A DNA stretch of 64,000 bases from Gluconobacter cadivus (GTDB lineage Bacteria; Pseudomonadota; Alphaproteobacteria; Acetobacterales; Acetobacteraceae), in assembly GCF_015244745.1 (NCBI RefSeq), contig NZ_JABCQI010000003.1:124001-188000 (forward strand), written 5' to 3'. The stretch's first letter is position 1. Every line of letters starts with the position of its first letter. The notes beneath the pieces were generated by a model. It searched no databases. It worked only from the letters and a program-made list of their open reading frames with translations, and was not told the DNA's origin. The translations under genes and the position numbers were made by a program. This document shows positions 17,064-25,797 of the stretch, in pieces.

Positions 17064-19418
17064 ATGACCGGTTCGCTGCGCACGCACATTACTTCACTCT
17101 CAGTTGCGGGAACGCTGCTGATGTCGTCACAGGGCTATGCGGCGGACCCCGTTAAAAAAGACGAAAAACCGGACCCTAAGGCACCTTCCACAGCAAAATC
17201 CCTGAATAAGACCCAGAGTCTTGAAGGTGCGGATGCAGAATATCTGACGGTGCAGGGGCATGGTTTCAACACCATGCATGACTCTACCGGGTTGTCGCGG
17301 ATGCCGCAGGACGTGATGCATACACCGCAGAACATCAACGTGGTGCCACAGGCTCTGATGCAGCAGCAGAACGTCAAATCCCTCGACGAGGCACTGCGGA
17401 ACGTTCCGGGTGTCACGACGTCCATCGGCGAGGGCGCGGGTGGCATGAATGGCGATCAGTTCCTGATCCGTGGTTTTCAGGCGCAGAATGACATCTATGA
17501 AGACGGACTGCGGGATTTCGGCGTCTATTCGCGCGATGCATTCAATTTCGAAACCGTTTCGGTCATCAAGGGGCCGTCTTCCGAAGTATTCGGGAATGGC
17601 ACGACGGGTGGCGCGATCAATATGGTCACCAAAACGCCCGGTCTGAAAAACCATTACAACGCTGAGTTTTCCGGCGGGTCAGGCAGCTATTATCGCGGCA
17701 CGCTGGACGTCAATCAGAAGATCAACGATTCAACGGCCTTCCGCATCACGGGCATGGGCGACGAACACAATATCGTCGGGCGCGACAATCTCTATTCCCA
17801 TCGCTGGGGTATCGCGCCGTCGCTGGCTTTCGGTATCGGCAAGAGAACGACGCTGGTTCTGCAATATATGCACCAGCAGGAAAATTCGATTCCGGATTTC
17901 GGCGTGCCAGTCGTGACGAAGCCGGGCGCGGCTTATGGTCAGCCCATCACGGAATATGGCATCCGCCGCAACAACTGGTACGGGACGGACAATGACCAGA
18001 ACGCAACGAACGCCAACATGGAAACGGCCCGTTTCAGCTTCAAGCTGAACAAGCACATCACGTTCTATGATGATCTGCGCGGTGGCGAGTATTACCGGAC
18101 GTTCGCGGCCTCCAAAGCGACCTGCGATACGACCTGCGTGAACAATTATTTCAACGGCGATCCGTCCAAGGCGCTTGTGGCGCGTTCGGGGCCGGTCGGT
18201 GCGGGCGCTGGAACGGGTGCCGGGACATATATGGCACCACTGCCGTATCAGCAGACGAGTTGGTCCGTGCAGAACGTTGGCTCGATGGTTGCGGATTTCC
18301 ATACGGGGTTCCTGCGCCATCAGGTTGTTGCAGGTTTTGATATCGAGCGCGTCAATGACGTGCGCTCGCAGTCAACCTATCTGAAGCCCAAGCCCTATGC
18401 GAACCTCGTCAATCCCAATCCGCATGTCGGCAATCTGGATCTGGTGCCGGGCGATATGAATCCGGGTGGACTTGTCTCGCTGGGGTCACTGGGCGCGAAA
18501 TCGCACAGTAACGGATACGGGTTCGATACCGGGCTGTTCCTGTTCGACCAGATATGGTTCACGAACTGGCTGTCCCTCAAGGGTGGGTTCCGCTGGGACC
18601 GCTGGCAGACGAGCTACAACATGACGGGCGGGGATGTTGCGAAGAACCCTGACCAGCATTTCCATGACGTGAGCGGGGTGTTTAACCCCAATGCCAGCCT
18701 CGTCCTGACGCCGGATTCGCATCAGACCTACTATTTCACATGGGCCAATTCCACGACGCCGATGGGCATGTATGTGACCAATGGTTCCGTGCCGATCCGT
18801 CCCGGCACCAACTCGTTCGCCAGCCCCGAAAAGGCACAGCTTTATGAACTCGGCGCCAAGTACAGCATCCTGCACGACCGGCTGGGCGTAACGGCATCGC
18901 TGTTCCGGCTGGACAAGGGCAATGCGCTGAATGCCGATCCGGTGACGGGCGAAATCACGGGTTCGTCTGACAAGCAGCGCAATCAGGGGCTCGAACTGTC
19001 CGTTGGCGGCATTATTCTGCCGGGCTGGAACGTCTCCGCCACTTATGCGCTGTATGATAGCAGCACCACTTATTCCGCCACGAAGGTCAATCGTGGAAAG
19101 AACGTGCAGTATGTGCCGCATAATCAGGCAACGCTGTGGTCGGCCTATAACGCCTTCGCAGGCAAGCCTTACAACGTGACGTTTGGCGGCGGCGTGACAT
19201 GGCGTGAGCATGTGTGGCTGGATGCGGCCAACACGCTTCGGGCTCCGGCCAATCTGGATTTCAGCGCCCTGATTTCACACCGTTTCAACCAGCACTGGAA
19301 AGTGTCGATGAACGGCTATAATCTGGCAAACCGCCTGAATTACCAGAGCCTGTTCTCCAACCGCGCCACGCCGTCTGCCGGACGCATGTTCCTTGGCGAG
19401 ATCAGCGCGTCTTACTGA
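17064..19418 (+). CDS. TonB-dependent siderophore receptor (catecholate-type, Fiu-like)
   Basis: A 784-residue outer-membrane receptor that imports ferric siderophores using TonB energy. A signal peptide ending near SQGYA-AD is followed by the plug domain with RMPQDVMHTPQNINVVPQ, NVPGVTTSIGEG, FLIRGFQAQNDIYEDGLRD and VIKGPSSEVFGNGTTGGAIN, then the 22-strand barrel ending in GEISASY. The plug sequence is like receptors for monomeric catechols (Fiu/CirA-like). AAGAGG six bases before ATG 17064 favours this start over ATG 17040. A Fur box upstream agrees with iron regulation. The 3' end overlaps the convergent acetyltransferase gene by seven bases. Confidence 0.9.
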   Translation: MTGSLRTHITSLSVAGTLLMSSQGYAADPVKKDEKPDPKAPSTAKSLNKTQSLEGADAEYLTVQGHGFNTMHDSTGLSRMPQDVMHTPQNINVVPQALMQQQNVKSLDEALRNVPGVTTSIGEGAGGMNGDQFLIRGFQAQNDIYEDGLRDFGVYSRDAFNFETVSVIKGPSSEVFGNGTTGGAINMVTKTPGLKNHYNAEFSGGSGSYYRGTLDVNQKINDSTAFRITGMGDEHNIVGRDNLYSHRWGIAPSLAFGIGKRTTLVLQYMHQQENSIPDFGVPVVTKPGAAYGQPITEYGIRRNNWYGTDNDQNATNANMETARFSFKLNKHITFYDDLRGGEYYRTFAASKATCDTTCVNNYFNGDPSKALVARSGPVGAGAGTGAGTYMAPLPYQQTSWSVQNVGSMVADFHTGFLRHQVVAGFDIERVNDVRSQSTYLKPKPYANLVNPNPHVGNLDLVPGDMNPGGLVSLGSLGAKSHSNGYGFDTGLFLFDQIWFTNWLSLKGGFRWDRWQTSYNMTGGDVAKNPDQHFHDVSGVFNPNASLVLTPDSHQTYYFTWANSTTPMGMYVTNGSVPIRPGTNSFASPEKAQLYELGAKYSILHDRLGVTASLFRLDKGNALNADPVTGEITGSSDKQRNQGLELSVGGIILPGWNVSATYALYDSSTTYSATKVNRGKNVQYVPHNQATLWSAYNAFAGKPYNVTFGGGVTWREHVWLDAANTLRAPANLDFSALISHRFNQHWKVSMNGYNLANRLNYQSLFSNRATPSAGRMFLGEISASY

Positions 19419-20239
19419 TCACTTTGCGGTGGCGGTTCCTGTCTGCTCCACTGCTGTGCGGCCATGCGAATGGCCGGGGCCAGCGGGAACAGGCGTGAGG
19501 CCGCCGAACCGATATGCCCGTGGCGGAGCAGGCTGTTTCCGTCGAGCCTTGCGCCAAAAGGTTCGAACCGCTCCGTCTGCGTCTCGGGGAGGCTGATGCT
19601 GATCCAGCGACGCTCCCCGTCTGCCGTGATGCAGGTCCCGTCCTGAAATCTGGGTCCGTCAGGATCGGCAAGGCGCTCGGCCAGATGTAAGGCTGTGCAG
19701 GTGTTCCAGCCCGTCCCGATCATCAGAACCTGTGCATTATGGCCCGACAAGGCAGCAAGCGGGGAGCGGATGCCGAACGGATCGTCCATCGGCTGAGTCG
19801 CCAGAATATCCGCCGCCAGCGGCCCCAGAGCGGTGAATGAAACCTGCGGGTGGGCGCTGCGCTGCACGCCGGGCCATGTCCGGAAAACTTCGGCGATCTG
19901 CCCCATGCCCCGCGTCGGCGTCAGATGCGGATCATAGGGCGGCATGGTCGCGCGGATCGTCTCCCACCAGCTTTCCGGCACAGGAGGGTCGCACCAGCCT
20001 GACGGGTCGCTCAGTTCGCAGGATTGCGCGGGCATGACGATCGTACCGTCCGCGCCGACTGCCTGAAGCAGACTTTCGATAACCGTCCGCGCGCCCCCAC
20101 AGACCCAGCCGATCCGGCTGAGGGAGCTATGAACCAGCAGCGTCATTCCCGGCAGGATGCCGAGGCGTTGCAGATCCACCACCAGCCGCGCCTGCGTCAC
20201 AGGGCCGTTGGAGCGGGCGATGGCGGCGGCTTCGGTCAC
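19412..20239 (-). CDS. AAC(3)-family aminoglycoside N-acetyltransferase-like protein
   Basis: A 275-residue acetyl-CoA-dependent acetyltransferase of the antibiotic NAT (AAC(3)/YokD) fold. Signatures are LLVHSSLSRIGWVCGG at the N-terminus, AVGADGTIVMPAQS, TRGMGQIAEVFRTWPGVQRS, HPQVSFTALGP and the acetyl-CoA/active-site segment VLMIGTGWNTCTALHLAE. Acquired members give resistance to gentamicin-type drugs, but many chromosomal homologues have no proven resistance role. It is immediately downstream of queF on the same strand (three bases apart), and its codon use looks like its neighbours', which suggests a resident gene rather than a recent cassette. Confidence 0.85.
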   Translation of the reverse strand: MTEAAAIARSNGPVTQARLVVDLQRLGILPGMTLLVHSSLSRIGWVCGGARTVIESLLQAVGADGTIVMPAQSCELSDPSGWCDPPVPESWWETIRATMPPYDPHLTPTRGMGQIAEVFRTWPGVQRSAHPQVSFTALGPLAADILATQPMDDPFGIRSPLAALSGHNAQVLMIGTGWNTCTALHLAERLADPDGPRFQDGTCITADGERRWISISLPETQTERFEPFGARLDGNSLLRHGHIGSAASRLFPLAPAIRMAAQQWSRQEPPPQSDQ

Positions 20240-20242
20240 GCT

Positions 20243-20731
20243 TCAGCCGCGACCGCGATAACCCGGCACGTCCTGCGCGGGAATCCACACGCCCTTCGGC
20301 GGCTCGCCCGTCTGCCAGAAGACGTCGATGGGGATGCCGCCGCGCGGATACCAGTACGCCCCGATCCGCAGCCATTGCGGATCGAGCAGCGCCACCAGAC
20401 GCTCGGCAATGGCGATGGAGCAGTCTTCATGGAACGCGCCATGATTGCGGAAGCTGGTCAGGAAGAGTTTGAGAGACTTGCTCTCCACGATCCATTCGCC
20501 GGGGATGTAGTCGATGACGATATGCGCGAAGTCCGGCTGTCCCGTGACGGGGCAGAGCGAAGTGAACTCGGGGGCTGTGAAGCGCACCACATACTGCCGT
20601 CCCTGATGCGGGGAGGGGACGCGCTCGAGAATGGCTTCCTCGGGACTCTGCGGCGTCGTGGTGGCGCGGCCGAGCTGGCTGAGGGCGTCGGTTCCGGGGG
20701 CGGAGGGACCAGTGGGCTGGTGGTTGGACAT
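20243..20731 (-). CDS. queF: NADPH-dependent 7-cyano-7-deazaguanine reductase QueF
   Basis: Reduces preQ0 to preQ1 in queuosine biosynthesis, the only known nitrile-to-amine reduction in primary metabolism. At 162 residues it is the short unimodular (YkvM-type) class. The catalytic Cys60 lies in [14 protein letters not shown], with Asp67 as the conserved acid; [16 protein letters not shown] is the QueF-specific NADPH-binding motif and FHEDC follows. GAGGAA precedes the start. There is no space upstream for a preQ1 riboswitch, and no other queuosine gene is nearby. It likely forms a two-gene unit with the downstream AAC(3)-like gene. Confidence 0.93.
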   Translation of the reverse strand: MSNHQPTGPSAPGTDALSQLGRATTTPQSPEEAILERVPSPHQGRQYVVRFTAPEFTSLCPVTGQPDFAHIVIDYIPGEWIVESKSLKLFLTSFRNHGAFHEDCSIAIAERLVALLDPQWLRIGAYWYPRGGIPIDVFWQTGEPPKGVWIPAQDVPGYRGRG

Positions 20732-20900
20732 GGTCTGAGTTCCTCAAAGGGACGGTGTTTTGTGAGATGTGGCCCAGCTTTCCCGCAGGCTCAAGGCATC
20801 TTCAGGACGAAAAGACGGTGACAGAGTTTGCATATTGGCGGGATTCGGTGCAGAAGACGGCGCAAATCCTCTCTTCGATGCCTCCCGTCTGGAAGACCAC

Positions 20901-22721
20901 ATGGAACTCCGTAATATCGCCATCATCGCGCACGTCGATCATGGCAAGACCACGCTGGTTGACGCGCTTCTCAAACAGTCCGGCTCTTTCCGCGACAATC
21001 AGCATGTTGCTGATCGTGCGATGGACAGCAACGACCTCGAACGCGAGCGTGGCATCACCATTCTCGCCAAGTGCACGTCCGTTGTGTGGAAAGAAACCCG
21101 CATCAACATCATCGATACCCCGGGCCACGCCGATTTCGGCGGTGAGGTCGAGCGTATCCTGAGCATGGTGGATGGCGCGATCATCCTCGTCGATGCTGCT
21201 GAAGGCGCGCTGCCGCAGACCAAGTTCGTGCTTGGCAAGGCGCTGGCCCGTGGCATCCGTCCGATTGTCGTCGTCAACAAGATCGACCGTTCCGATGCCC
21301 GTCCGGACGAAGTGCACGAAGAGATCTTCGATCTGTTCGCCTCTCTCGGCGCCGACGAGCACCAGCTCGACTTCCCGATGCTTTACGCTTCGGGCCGTCA
21401 GGGCTGGGCCGATCTGGAGCTGGACGGACCGAAGAAGGACCTTGCTCCGCTGTTCGACCTCGTGCTGCGCCATGTGCCGCAGCCGAACGTGGACAAGGAC
21501 GCGCCGTTCGGAATGGTCTCCACCATTCTCGAGAGCGACAACTTCCTGGGCCGCATCCTGACGGGTCGTATCGATCAGGGCCGTGCGAAGGTGAACATGC
21601 CGGTACGCGTGCTGCGTCCGGATGGCACGATCGTTGAAACCGGTCGTCTGACGAAGCTACTGTCCTTCCGTGGCCTCGATCGCGTGCCTGTGGAAGAAGC
21701 CGAAGCCGGTGACATCGTGGCCGTGGCCGGTCTGTCCGAAGCGACGATTCCTGACACGATTGCCGACCCGTCCATCAACGAGCCGCTGCCGTCGCGTCCG
21801 GTCGATCCGCCGACCCTGTCCATGACCTTCCGCATCAACGATGGCCCGCTGGGTGGTCGTGAAGGCAAGAAGGTGACGTCGCGCCAGATCCGTGACCGTC
21901 TCTTCAAGGAAACCGAAGGCAACGTGGCCATCAAGGTGACGGAAAGCCCGGAAAGCGAAGCTTTCGAAGTTGCTGGTCGTGGCGAACTTCAGCTTGGCGT
22001 TCTGATCGAGACGATGCGTCGTGAAGGCTTCGAGCTGACGATCGGCCGTCCGCGCGTTCTGTTCCGTGAAAACGAAGAGACCGGCGAGCGCGAAGAGCCG
22101 TTCGAAGAAGTTCTGGTGGACGTGGACGAGCCGTATTCGGGCGTTGTCGTTGAGAAAATGTCGCTCCGTAAGGGCGTCATGCAGGACATGCGTCCGTCCG
22201 GTGGCGGAAAGGTTCGTCTGACGTTCCTGATCCCGTCGCGCGGCCTGATCGGCTATCACGGCGAGTTCCTGACCGACACGCGCGGTACGGGCCTCATGAA
22301 CCGTCTGTTCCACGGCTATCTGCCGTATGTGGGCACGATTGAAGGCCGCCGTAACGGCTCGCTGATTTCGGCTGAAGACGGTACGACGACGCAGTACGCG
22401 CTGTTCTCCCTTCAGGATCGCGGCACGATGTTCGTCGATGCTGGCGAGAAGATCTACATGGGTATGATCCTTGGCGAGCATTCCCGTGAGAACGACCTCG
22501 ACATCAATGCGGTCCGTGAAAAGAAGCTGACCAACATGCGCGCTTCCGGCAAGGACGAAGCTCTGCTTCTGACGCCGCCGCGCCGCATGAGCCTTGAGCA
22601 GGCCATCGCCTATATCGAAGACGATGAGCTGGTTGAAGTGACGCCGTCTGCCATCCGGATCCGCAAGCTGCATCTGGACCCGCATGATCGCAAGCGCGCC
22701 ACGAAGTCCCGCGCAAGCTGA
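20901..22721 (+). CDS. typA: Translational GTPase TypA/BipA
   Basis: A 606-residue ribosome-binding GTPase of the EF-G family that helps 50S assembly and stress or cold adaptation. The G1 motif is AHVDHGKTT near the N-terminus, with RERGITI (switch I/G2), [14 protein letters not shown] (G3) and [13 protein letters not shown] (G4). Domain III and the C-terminal TypA domain follow ([19 protein letters not shown]). The length equals E. coli BipA. ATG 20901 with GGAAG upstream begins the conserved [15 protein letters not shown]; longer in-frame starts are rejected. A strong terminator follows. Confidence 0.96.
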   Translation: MELRNIAIIAHVDHGKTTLVDALLKQSGSFRDNQHVADRAMDSNDLERERGITILAKCTSVVWKETRINIIDTPGHADFGGEVERILSMVDGAIILVDAAEGALPQTKFVLGKALARGIRPIVVVNKIDRSDARPDEVHEEIFDLFASLGADEHQLDFPMLYASGRQGWADLELDGPKKDLAPLFDLVLRHVPQPNVDKDAPFGMVSTILESDNFLGRILTGRIDQGRAKVNMPVRVLRPDGTIVETGRLTKLLSFRGLDRVPVEEAEAGDIVAVAGLSEATIPDTIADPSINEPLPSRPVDPPTLSMTFRINDGPLGGREGKKVTSRQIRDRLFKETEGNVAIKVTESPESEAFEVAGRGELQLGVLIETMRREGFELTIGRPRVLFRENEETGEREEPFEEVLVDVDEPYSGVVVEKMSLRKGVMQDMRPSGGGKVRLTFLIPSRGLIGYHGEFLTDTRGTGLMNRLFHGYLPYVGTIEGRRNGSLISAEDGTTTQYALFSLQDRGTMFVDAGEKIYMGMILGEHSRENDLDINAVREKKLTNMRASGKDEALLLTPPRRMSLEQAIAYIEDDELVEVTPSAIRIRKLHLDPHDRKRATKSRAS

Positions 22722-22749
22722 ACCGTCTCTTTCAGGACGGGGTTTCAAG

Positions 22750-22787
22750 AAAAAGGCGTGTTCCGTTTGTTCGGGACACGCCTTTTT
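22750..22787 (+). terminator. Intrinsic terminator of typA
   Basis: GGCGTGTTCC (22755-22764) pairs with GGGACACGCC (22773-22782) with one G-T wobble, flanked by A5 and T5. It lies 28 bases after the typA stop. Confidence 0.9.
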
Positions 22788-22894
22788 CTATGGGCGATGA
22801 GGGACTTTGTCTGAATTGAGGCGTATTCGCACGTTACACGCGCAAGAGACTGAAATTTCATAAAGTTAATGCGCGACCGTATGAGGCGGGAATG

Positions 22895-22931
22895 ATAACG
22901 TTATGGATGAGACCACTTCAGACCGTCTGAA
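22895..22931. promoter_or_regulatory. Paired palindromes upstream of the His-rich protein
   Basis: Two perfect palindromes stand close together: ATAACGTTAT at 22895-22904 and TTCAGACCGTCTGAA at 22917-22931, the second being 7-bp arms around one C. They lie 40-75 bases before the His-rich gene start and look like operator sites for a dimeric regulator. No known regulator consensus is claimed. Confidence 0.45.
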
Positions 22932-22971
22932 TGTGATCGGTCTTTATTCTGTTATGGAGCCTCGTTTCCAG

Positions 22972-23274
22972 ATGCGCCTTTTCAATCTGTCCCTGATCGC
23001 CGCCGTTTCTGCTCTGGCTCTGACGGCCGCTCCGGCATTTGCCGATCCTGCTACGACGGCAGCACCTGCTGCACCTGCCGCTGAAGCTCAGACTGCCCCG
23101 GCTCCCGCAGTTGCTGCCCCGGCCGCTCCTGCTGAAGCTGCTCCGGCTGCTGAAGCCGAGACGTCCACGAAGAAGCACCACGGCAAGAAGCACCACCACA
23201 AGCACAAGCATCACAAGAAGACGTCCGCTGCGACGGATGCCGCACCGACTGAAGACGCTGCCCCGTCCAACTGA
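22972..23274 (+). CDS. Small exported Ala/Pro-rich protein with a histidine/lysine-rich segment
   Basis: A 100-residue protein with a clear signal peptide (MRLFNLSLIAAVSALALTAA, cleavage after AFA-DP). The mature part is low-complexity Ala-Pro-Glu, then a block of alternating His and Lys around residues 66-82 (KKHHGKKHHHKHKHHKK), then an acidic tail. No family is recognised. The His block could bind Ni, Cu, Zn or Co in the periplasm, or the cationic block could bind polyanions; both are inferences. ATG 22972 starts the signal peptide; GGAG lies 12 bases upstream, so ATG 22954 is an alternative. It has its own upstream dyads and a strong terminator, so it is an independent transcription unit. 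Confidence 0.72.
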   Translation: MRLFNLSLIAAVSALALTAAPAFADPATTAAPAAPAAEAQTAPAPAVAAPAAPAEAAPAAEAETSTKKHHGKKHHHKHKHHKKTSAATDAAPTEDAAPSN

Positions 23275-23312
23275 GGCGTCTCCGCCGGTTCTTCTGAAGA
23301 CCTGCGGAAAGC

Positions 23313-23349
23313 AAAAAGGGGGTCTGCTCATGGCAGACCCCCTTTTTTT
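23313..23349 (+). terminator. Intrinsic terminator of the His-rich protein gene
   Basis: GGGGGTCTGC (23318-23327) pairs with GCAGACCCCC (23333-23342), with A5 before and T7 after. It also separates this gene from the convergent dadA. Confidence 0.92.
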
Positions 23350-23396
23350 GTGTTCTGGAGCGTCCGTAAACCGTGCTGGCTTACGGACGGACTGTA

Positions 23397-24647
23397 TCAG
23401 TAGCGGTCGAGCGACAGGTCGAGTGACGGAATGGCCGTCTGGCGACCGGAGATCTGGTCAGCGACGATCTGGCCGGAGCCCGCGGTCATGGTCCAGCCCA
23501 GCGTGCCGTGACCGGTGTTGAGCCACAGATTGCCGTAGCGCGGGGAAGGCCCGACGATCGGTGTACCGTCCGGCGTGCAGGGGCGTAGGCCGGTCCAGTA
23601 TTTCGCGGAGGACAGGTCCCCACCGCCATACATTTCGCTGAAGGACAGTTCCAGCGTCTCGCGACGATCGGGGCTGAGACGCAGGTTGAAGCCGTTCAGC
23701 TCTGCCGTGCCGCCGATGCGGATGCGATCGCCCAGACGTGTGATGGCAACCTTGTAGGTCTCGTCATTGACGGTCGAAACCGGGGCGCGGCTTTCGTCCG
23801 TGATCGGCATGGTCAGGGAGTAGCCCTTGACCGGATAGATCGGCAGACGCAGTTCCAGCGGCTTGAGGAAGCGCGGAGAATAGCTGCCGAGCGCCAGAAC
23901 ATAGCGGTCCGCCGTCATGCGGCCTGCGCTGGTGCGGATGCTGACGATGGCGTCGCTGGCGGCTTCCAGAGCCTCGATCGTGACGCCGAGATGGAACTTC
24001 ACACCTTTTTCCTCGGCCATCTTGGCCAGACGGCGCGTGAAGAGATGGGCATCGCCCGTCTGGTCGCCCGGCAGAAGCAGACCGGCCTTGAGCAGGTGTC
24101 GGGCATGGGCGAGGCCGGGCTCGCGGGCGAGAATCTCGTCCACGGTCAGCAGCTTGTGCTCAACGCCGCTTTCGGCCAGCAGGCGCATGTCTTCGGCGGC
24201 GTATTCGACTTGGCTGTCCGTGCGGAAGAGCTGGATCAGGCCTTTCTGGGCACCGTCATAGGTGATGCCGGTCTCGGCGCGCAGGGCGTCGAGGCGGTCG
24301 CGGGCGTATTCCGCAATCCGCAGCATCCGGCCCTTGTTGATGTCATAGGCCTTTTCCGTGCAGTTCATGAGCAGTTCGCCCATGAAGCGGAACATGGCCG
24401 TATCGAGGCGCGGGCGCACGACGAGCGGGCTGTGCTTTTCGAACATCCATTTGGCGGCCTTGAGCGGCAGGCCCGGCATGGCCCAGGGGGTCGAGTAGCC
24501 GGGAGAAACCTGTCCTGCGTTCGCAAAAGACGTCTCCAGACCCACACCCGGCTGGCGGTCGATCACTTCGACTTCATGGCCTTCCTGAGCGAGATACCAG
24601 GCCGTTGTAACGCCGATCACTCCGGCGCCCATGACGATGACTTTCAT
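23397..24647 (-). CDS. dadA: D-amino acid dehydrogenase small subunit
   Basis: A 416-residue FAD enzyme that oxidises D-amino acids (D-alanine and others) to keto acids and passes electrons to the quinone pool at the inner membrane. The N-terminal dinucleotide motif GAGVIGVTTAWYLAQEGHEV and the DadA signatures ETSFANAGQVSPGYSTPWA, WTGLRPCTPDGTPIVG and NLWLNTGHGTLGWTMTAGSG are all seen. AGGA six bases before ATG 24647 fixes the start; the long in-frame extension upstream is spurious. No alanine racemase (dadX) is adjacent. The ferredoxin-NADP reductase gene lies 86 bases upstream on the same strand. Confidence 0.94.
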   Translation of the reverse strand: MKVIVMGAGVIGVTTAWYLAQEGHEVEVIDRQPGVGLETSFANAGQVSPGYSTPWAMPGLPLKAAKWMFEKHSPLVVRPRLDTAMFRFMGELLMNCTEKAYDINKGRMLRIAEYARDRLDALRAETGITYDGAQKGLIQLFRTDSQVEYAAEDMRLLAESGVEHKLLTVDEILAREPGLAHARHLLKAGLLLPGDQTGDAHLFTRRLAKMAEEKGVKFHLGVTIEALEAASDAIVSIRTSAGRMTADRYVLALGSYSPRFLKPLELRLPIYPVKGYSLTMPITDESRAPVSTVNDETYKVAITRLGDRIRIGGTAELNGFNLRLSPDRRETLELSFSEMYGGGDLSSAKYWTGLRPCTPDGTPIVGPSPRYGNLWLNTGHGTLGWTMTAGSGQIVADQISGRQTAIPSLDLSLDRY

Positions 24648-24733
24648 ATCTGTCCTGCTGTGTTGTCGTCTGTAGAACCGCCCTGAACTGACCGTGATCG
24701 GCTCAGCGCCACGAAAAATGCTGCCCCGTTGCG

Positions 24734-25768
24734 TTAGCCCGGAACGCCCTTGCTGGTCGAATATTCGAAGTGGAGGGCCGTGTCGGGATGAACGATGGCA
24801 TGAATGGCATGAGCTGCCATGGCGCCTTCGGAGAAGCCCTGAAGGATCAGCTTCAGCTTGCCCGGATAGGTCGCCACGTCCCCGATCGCGAAAATGCCCG
24901 GCGTGCTGCTTTCCAGCGTGGCCGGGGTGACGGGGACGGTGTTGCGATGCGTGTCCAGCCCCCAAAGCGCAATCGGCCCCAGATCGGTGGACAGGCCATA
25001 GAACGGCAGAAGCGCATCGGCTTCGATATGGCGTGATGCACCTTCAAGGGTGGTGACTTCCACGCTCGAAAGCACGCCGTCCGTGCCGTGCAGGGCATGG
25101 AGTTGATAGGGCACGACCTTCTCGATCTTCCCGGCCTCAATCTGCTGTTCGATACGAGACAGTGTCTCGGGGGCGCCACGGAAGCGGTCCCGGCGATGTA
25201 GCAGATAGATTTTCTCGGCGACATCGGAGAGGGACAGCGCCCAGTCCAGCGCGGAATCGCCGCCGCCAGCGACCACGATGCGCTTGCCCGTGAAATCGGT
25301 GCGTTTCTTGACGTAATACTGCACTGCGCCCGTGCGCTCATAGGCTTCGAGCCCGTCGAGCGGCGGCCGGTTCGGTCCGAACGCACCGGCACCGGCGGCG
25401 ATGATGACGGCCTTGGCATTGATGACGTCGCCGCGTGCGGTTTTCAGCGTGAAGTCTCCGCGGTGCCCTTCCAGCGTCTCGACCCGCGAGCCCAGTAGAC
25501 GGGGCACATCAAACGGGGCGATCTGCTGTTCGAGGGCCTCGATCAGGGCGCCGCCTTCGATGGCGGGATGGGCCGGAATGTCGTAGATCGGTTTTTCCGG
25601 ATAGAGCGCCGCACATTGTCCGCCGACACTGTCGAGAGCGTCAATCAGGACGCAGGACAGTTTGAGCATGCCACATTCGAACGCGGCGAAGAGGGCGGTC
25701 GGACCGGCGCCGACAATTGCGACATCGGTGGTCAGGGTGTGAGGTGCAGTCGTCATGATCTGTTTCAT
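24734..25768 (-). CDS. Ferredoxin--NADP(+) reductase, thioredoxin reductase-like type
   Basis: A 344-residue two-domain flavoprotein like Bacillus YumC and Rhodopseudomonas FNR: built like thioredoxin reductase but without the redox CxxC. The FAD motif is VAIVGAGPTALFAAFE, followed by GGQCAALYPEKPIYDIP. The NADP-binding motif is VVAGGGDSALDWALSL, and the late FAD segment reads GIFAIGDVATYPGKLKLILQG. It moves electrons between NADPH and ferredoxin or flavodoxin. No ribosome binding site decides among starts at 25798, 25768 and 25756; I chose the middle one, because 25798 would abut the divergent glycosyltransferase start exactly. Confidence 0.88.
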   Translation of the reverse strand: MKQIMTTAPHTLTTDVAIVGAGPTALFAAFECGMLKLSCVLIDALDSVGGQCAALYPEKPIYDIPAHPAIEGGALIEALEQQIAPFDVPRLLGSRVETLEGHRGDFTLKTARGDVINAKAVIIAAGAGAFGPNRPPLDGLEAYERTGAVQYYVKKRTDFTGKRIVVAGGGDSALDWALSLSDVAEKIYLLHRRDRFRGAPETLSRIEQQIEAGKIEKVVPYQLHALHGTDGVLSSVEVTTLEGASRHIEADALLPFYGLSTDLGPIALWGLDTHRNTVPVTPATLESSTPGIFAIGDVATYPGKLKLILQGFSEGAMAAHAIHAIVHPDTALHFEYSTSKGVPG

Positions 25769-25797
25769 AATCGGTTTGAAGGGCTTGGGGTAGGGCA

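Noticed and set aside
20732-20900. preQ1 riboswitch before queF
   Set aside because: Nothing with the short preQ1 aptamer pattern is seen upstream on the minus strand, and the divergent typA gene leaves little room.
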